A stretch of DNA of 7,022 bases from Candidatus Paceibacter sp. (GTDB lineage Bacteria > Patescibacteriota > Minisyncoccia > UBA6257 > GWB1-50-10). Position numbers and translations under genes: made by a program. The stretch is from assembly GCA_020724685.1 (NCBI GenBank), contig DYGP01000028.1:894-7915 (forward strand). The letters are read 5' to 3'. This document shows, one piece after another, positions 5,685 through 7,022 of the stretch; position 1 is the stretch's first letter, and each line of letters begins with the position of its first letter. The notes beneath the pieces are model-generated. The model saw only the letters and a program-made list of their open reading frames with translations. It made no database searches and had not been told where the DNA came from.

Positions 5685-5704
5685 CATGAGGCGCTCGCCT
5701 CATG
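5685..5704. repeat. Near-perfect 20-bp palindrome in the leader region
   Basis: CATGAGGCG (5685-5693), CT, CGCCTCATG (5696-5704): nine complementary bases per arm around two central bases, realistically eight pairs with a tetraloop in RNA. No T-run follows, so it is not a standard terminator. It lies 65 bases before the surface protein start and could be an operator or a stabilising leader hairpin. Confidence 0.5.
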
Positions 5705-5769
5705 TGTGAGGGGATGAATCGATAAAGTCTGTCGAAAAAGTTAAAAAAACGATAAAGCATCGAATAAAA

Positions 5770-7022
5770 ATGAGTAGATTAATGAAGAAATTTGCATCGG
5801 TTGGGGTTGCTGCGGTAACCGCCGTAACCATGACCGGTGTGTTCACACCAGCACAGGCACAGAGTGTTGATATCAACGCTCTTTTGGCACAGATTGCGCA
5901 ATTGCAGGCCTTGGTTGCTCAGCTTCAGGCTGCACAGGGGGGCAGCAGTGTGGGCACCTCATACACCTTCACCAAGAACCTCACTCTTGGATCGACCGGT
6001 GATGAAGTGAAAGCTCTCCAGCAGTTTTTGAATGCGAACGGCGCTCAGGTTGCTGCGACCGGCGCGGGATCTCCCGGAAACGAGACAATGTATTTCGGAC
6101 CCGCGACGAGAGCTGCGCTTGCGAAGTGGCAGGCGGCGAACGGAGTTTCTCCGGGGTCCGGCTACTTTGGGCCGATCACCCGCACGAAGATCGCTTCCTT
6201 GGGAGGCGGAACCTCGACGGGTGGCGGAGTGGTTGTCGTCCCGACCGAATCATTCTTGAAGGTTGAATCGGTTCCGATGGCGGCAGCAAGCATTCCGAGT
6301 TCCTCGCTTTACAACAAAGTGTTGGGACTCAAACTCACGGCAGGGAAGGATGGTGCGACCGTGACGGGACTTACCGTCGCTCGCGGCGGATACGTTGCGA
6401 ACACCAACATCTCGGGCGTGAGCATCTGGGATGACGCGGGAATGAGATATGGAAACATATTGACCGCGCTCACCGCGGATGGAAAAGCGACCTTCTCCTT
6501 CGGTTCCAGCCCGATTATGCTCGGCGCGGGACAGTCGAAGACGGTCTATGTCGCTGTGAGTCTCGGAAGCGGGGCGACGAGCGGAACGGTGAACTTCTCC
6601 GTTTCGGCGGCGTCTGACGTTTCGGTAGCGAACAGTGTTCCGGTTCAGGGAACTTTCCCGATGACCGGCACGACGTTCACGTTGGTTGACGGATCCTCGT
6701 CGATCGCGGACGTGTACGTTGACGACGTTTCGGTCTCCGGATTGTCAAGCACGAACGGTGACGGGAACCTCGAAGTCGGCCAGACCGACCGCGAAGTGTT
6801 CAAACTTCGCTTGACCCAGAACAACTCGAAGGAAGCAGTCAAATTCGAAAGAGTGACGCTGTACTTCGCGGGAACGGCGCGGGACAATGATCTCGCGAAC
6901 TGGAAGTTGTATTCTCCCGAAGGAAATCTCTTGGCGACCGCGGCAAAGTCCGACGACCGCTACGTGACCTTCAACCTCTCGACTCCGTACGTGATCGACA
7001 AAGGCCACTCGAAGGACTTTAC
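5770..7022 (+). CDS. Secreted peptidoglycan-binding surface protein, C-terminus beyond the window
   Basis: The frame is open from the ATG at 5770 to the window edge (417 codons, no stop), so the protein is incomplete here. Residues 1-30 are a signal peptide: MSRLMKK, a hydrophobic core, and a likely cleavage after AQA (28-30). Residues 34-56 form a short Leu/Gln coiled coil (INALLAQIAQLQALVAQLQ). Residues 65-143 form a peptidoglycan-binding-1-type domain with STGDEVKALQQFL (75-87), YFGPATRAAL (108-117) and YFGPITRTKI (132-141). A Gly/Thr linker (145-154) leads into Thr/Ser/Val-rich, cysteine-free beta-sandwich-like repeats that continue off the end. This layout suits a cell-wall-attached or S-layer-like protein, and I know similar architectures from Patescibacteria. 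The domain binds peptidoglycan in characterised families; the role of the beta domains is unknown. An in-frame ATG at 5782 (MKKFASVG) is an alternative start; neither has a clear Shine-Dalgarno. No cell-wall hydrolase motif is visible in the part present. Confidence 0.93.
   Translation, partial: MSRLMKKFASVGVAAVTAVTMTGVFTPAQAQSVDINALLAQIAQLQALVAQLQAAQGGSSVGTSYTFTKNLTLGSTGDEVKALQQFLNANGAQVAATGAGSPGNETMYFGPATRAALAKWQAANGVSPGSGYFGPITRTKIASLGGGTSTGGGVVVVPTESFLKVESVPMAAASIPSSSLYNKVLGLKLTAGKDGATVTGLTVARGGYVANTNISGVSIWDDAGMRYGNILTALTADGKATFSFGSSPIMLGAGQSKTVYVAVSLGSGATSGTVNFSVSAASDVSVANSVPVQGTFPMTGTTFTLVDGSSSIADVYVDDVSVSGLSSTNGDGNLEVGQTDREVFKLRLTQNNSKEAVKFERVTLYFAGTARDNDLANWKLYSPEGNLLATAAKSDDRYVTFNLSTPYVIDKGHSKDF

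Larger units (their letters stand above)
5409..5769. other. Spacer of about 360 bases before the surface protein gene
   Basis: I find no convincing protein gene here on either strand. It contains a weak stem CTCAG/CTGAG (5432-5436 with 5445-5449) followed by TTTTT, the double-palindrome repeat (5489-5544), a more GC-rich stretch (5568-5680) without recognisable content, and the palindrome at 5685-5704. The last 60 bases are A-rich, with two CGATAAAG copies (5720-5727 and 5750-5757). No confident promoter was found for the surface protein gene, although its transcript presumably begins in this spacer. A 72-codon open frame at 5499-5717 begins inside the palindrome repeat and has no family resemblance or supporting start site. 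Confidence 0.6.

Noticed and set aside
5499..5717. 72-codon + strand frame in the spacer
   Set aside because: It begins inside the palindromic repeat, has no ribosome site and no recognisable domain.
1682..5737. Shared 12-mer AGTCTGTCGAAA in the clpB leader (about 1682) and the surface protein leader (about 5727)
   Set aside because: One or two 12-base matches are expected by chance in a window of this size, and the flanks do not extend the match.
5721..5756. GATAAA boxes (5721-5726 and 5751-5756) as -10 elements for the surface protein gene
   Set aside because: No acceptable -35 hexamer at 15-19 bases upstream of either, and no extended -10 TG.

Overview
The window reads as part of a chromosome from a Patescibacteria (CPR) bacterium, most likely of the Parcubacteria type. 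This is inferred from gene style, not from a marker gene. The clues are a secreted protein with a short LLAQIAQLQ-type coiled coil, a peptidoglycan-binding domain carrying two YFGPxTR motifs and Ig-like beta domains (an architecture I associate with these lineages), weak or absent Shine-Dalgarno sites on most genes, and AT-rich spacers between GC-richer genes. All genes lie on the + strand and use TAG or TAA stops.

Layout. (1) 1-133 is the C-terminal tail of a SIMPL/DUF541-like protein, closed by a long hairpin terminator at 164-218. (2) 250-1515 encodes an HtrA/DegP-type envelope serine protease with an intact His-Asp-Ser triad and one PDZ domain. (3) 1516-1730 is an AT-rich spacer with a CIRCE-like HrcA operator overlapping an extended -10 promoter. 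(4) 1731-4382 encodes a ClpB-type disaggregase. It has a full-length ClpB middle domain but also an IGF tripeptide where ClpA/ClpC proteins carry their ClpP-docking loop. (5) 4327-5085 encodes an unrecognised polytopic membrane protein that starts inside clpB and is probably translationally coupled to it. (6) 5086-5769 is a gap of about 685 bases with no convincing protein gene. It holds a strong extended -10 promoter, a structured transcription unit of about 220 nt ending in an intrinsic terminator (candidate small RNA), an element of two abutting 15-bp palindromes between 12-bp direct repeats, and another near-perfect palindrome. (7) 5770 to the window end encodes a secreted peptidoglycan-binding surface protein, cut by the window edge.

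The first part is a protein-quality-control neighbourhood: an envelope protease and a cytoplasmic disaggregase, the latter apparently under HrcA heat-shock control together with a membrane protein. The most notable points are the ClpB/ClpC hybrid features, the CIRCE-promoter arrangement and the unidentified small RNA. I found no CRISPR, tRNA, rRNA or transposase.
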